NCBI GenBank assembly: GCA_024639645.1
Contig: JAHEIB010000004.1
Location: forward strand, 1-42,763
Origin: Deltaproteobacteria bacterium
Lineage (GTDB): Bacteria; Desulfobacterota; Desulfobacteria; Desulfobacterales; B30-G6
Direction: 5' to 3'
DNA: 42,763 bases
The notes under the pieces are model-generated. The model was given only the letters and a program-made list of their open reading frames with translations, was not told where the DNA came from and ran no database searches. Below, piece by piece: positions 42,654 through 42,763 of the stretch. The translations under genes and the position numbers were made by a program. Every line of letters begins with the position of its first letter. Position 1 is the first letter of the stretch.

Positions 42654-42682
42654 AATATAGTGGCCCGGAAAACGCTTGTCAA
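42654..42682 (-). promoter_or_regulatory. sigma-70 promoter of ars operon
   Basis: Minus-strand TTGACA (42677-42682), a 17-base spacer and TATATT (42654-42659) form a near-consensus promoter. Its start site would fall within ten bases of ATG 42640, which supports ATG 42628 as start. CTTGTCAAG overlaps the -35 as a small palindrome. Confidence 0.75.
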
Positions 42683-42693
42683 GAATTGATTCT
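42682..42693. promoter_or_regulatory. candidate ArsR operator dyad
   Basis: AGAAT-TG-ATTCT is a perfect 5-2-5 inverted repeat directly upstream of the -35 element. ArsR-family sites are short AT-rich dyads near the promoter, so it is a candidate, not shown. Confidence 0.4.
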
Positions 42694-42763
42694 CACTTTT
42701 TACGATTTGGTGTGGAATTCGGGTATCGGTTTTCTGCACTCCCACCTGCACGGGAGTGGCGGG

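Noticed and set aside
1-42763. CRISPR arrays, tRNA and rRNA genes, complete insertion sequences
   Set aside because: No regularly spaced repeats, tRNA-like cloverleaf, rRNA segment or transposase was seen on either strand by reading; a tool search could still find a short element.

Overview
The window looks like a chromosomal segment from a Desulfobacterota (former Deltaproteobacteria) bacterium, probably Desulfobacteraceae or Desulfosarcinaceae-like. The reasons are a metY-metX-metW methionine block, a large Mrp-type antiporter operon, an ABC branched-chain/organic acid importer fused to an acyl-CoA ligase operon, a sigma-54/ZraSR-style envelope metal-stress block, and a selenoprotein of the glycine/D-proline reductase B type. 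This is inference from gene content; no rRNA, tRNA or CRISPR array was seen.

Layout. (1) 1-2189: a GPH-type transporter cut by the left edge, translationally coupled to a secreted chalcone-isomerase-like protein, with a divergent DUF2177 membrane protein. In other proteobacteria these families accompany cyclopropane/furan fatty acid genes. (2) 2442-5287: a CPA2 cation/proton antiporter with an RCK (TrkA-N) domain, a YkgJ-type cysteine-cluster protein and an EF-hand lipoprotein. (3) 5594-8716: a leader with two strong hairpins, then the overlapping metY-metX-metW operon. (4) 8806-10865: a protein with a C-terminal DisA_N-like (diadenylate cyclase) domain whose second motif is altered, divergent from a cyclophilin-like-fold protein. 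(5) 10901-22827, all minus strand: a GYD protein and an expanded Mrp-like antiporter operon with four large antiporter-like (ND2/4/5) subunits, MnhB/C/E/F/G and MbhD-like subunits, two small membrane proteins, two stand-alone cyclic-nucleotide-binding-domain proteins and one internally duplicated alpha-beta protein. (6) 22828-30796: an 800-bp intergenic region with a 27-bp near-perfect palindrome, then livK-H-M-G-F, an AMP-forming acyl-CoA ligase and a nitroreductase. (7) 30872-37965, minus strand: multicopper oxidase, ZraP/Spy-like periplasmic protein, a truncated second multicopper oxidase, a small basic protein, a YHS protein, a SHOCT membrane protein, and a ZraSR-like sensor kinase plus sigma-54 activator. 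Two sequences with exact -24/-12 spacing sit before the ZraP-like and SHOCT genes, which closes a regulatory loop. (8) 38164-42763: a selenoprotein gene read through an in-frame UGA at 38864, convergent with a minus-strand arsenic-type operon (arsR, SO_0444/ArsP-like permease, CPxC thioredoxin-like protein, ACR3 arsenite carrier).

The most notable item is the selenoprotein. The ORF track splits it in two (38237-38866 and 38891-39121), but both halves share one frame, the UGA lies in a U-x-x-C motif, and a hairpin with a G-starting loop begins 12 nt after the UGA (loop 18 nt after it), as expected for a bacterial SECIS. It has its own extended -10 promoter overlapped by an inverted repeat and lies beside the arsenic genes, which suggests, without proving, a link to arsenic or selenium redox chemistry.
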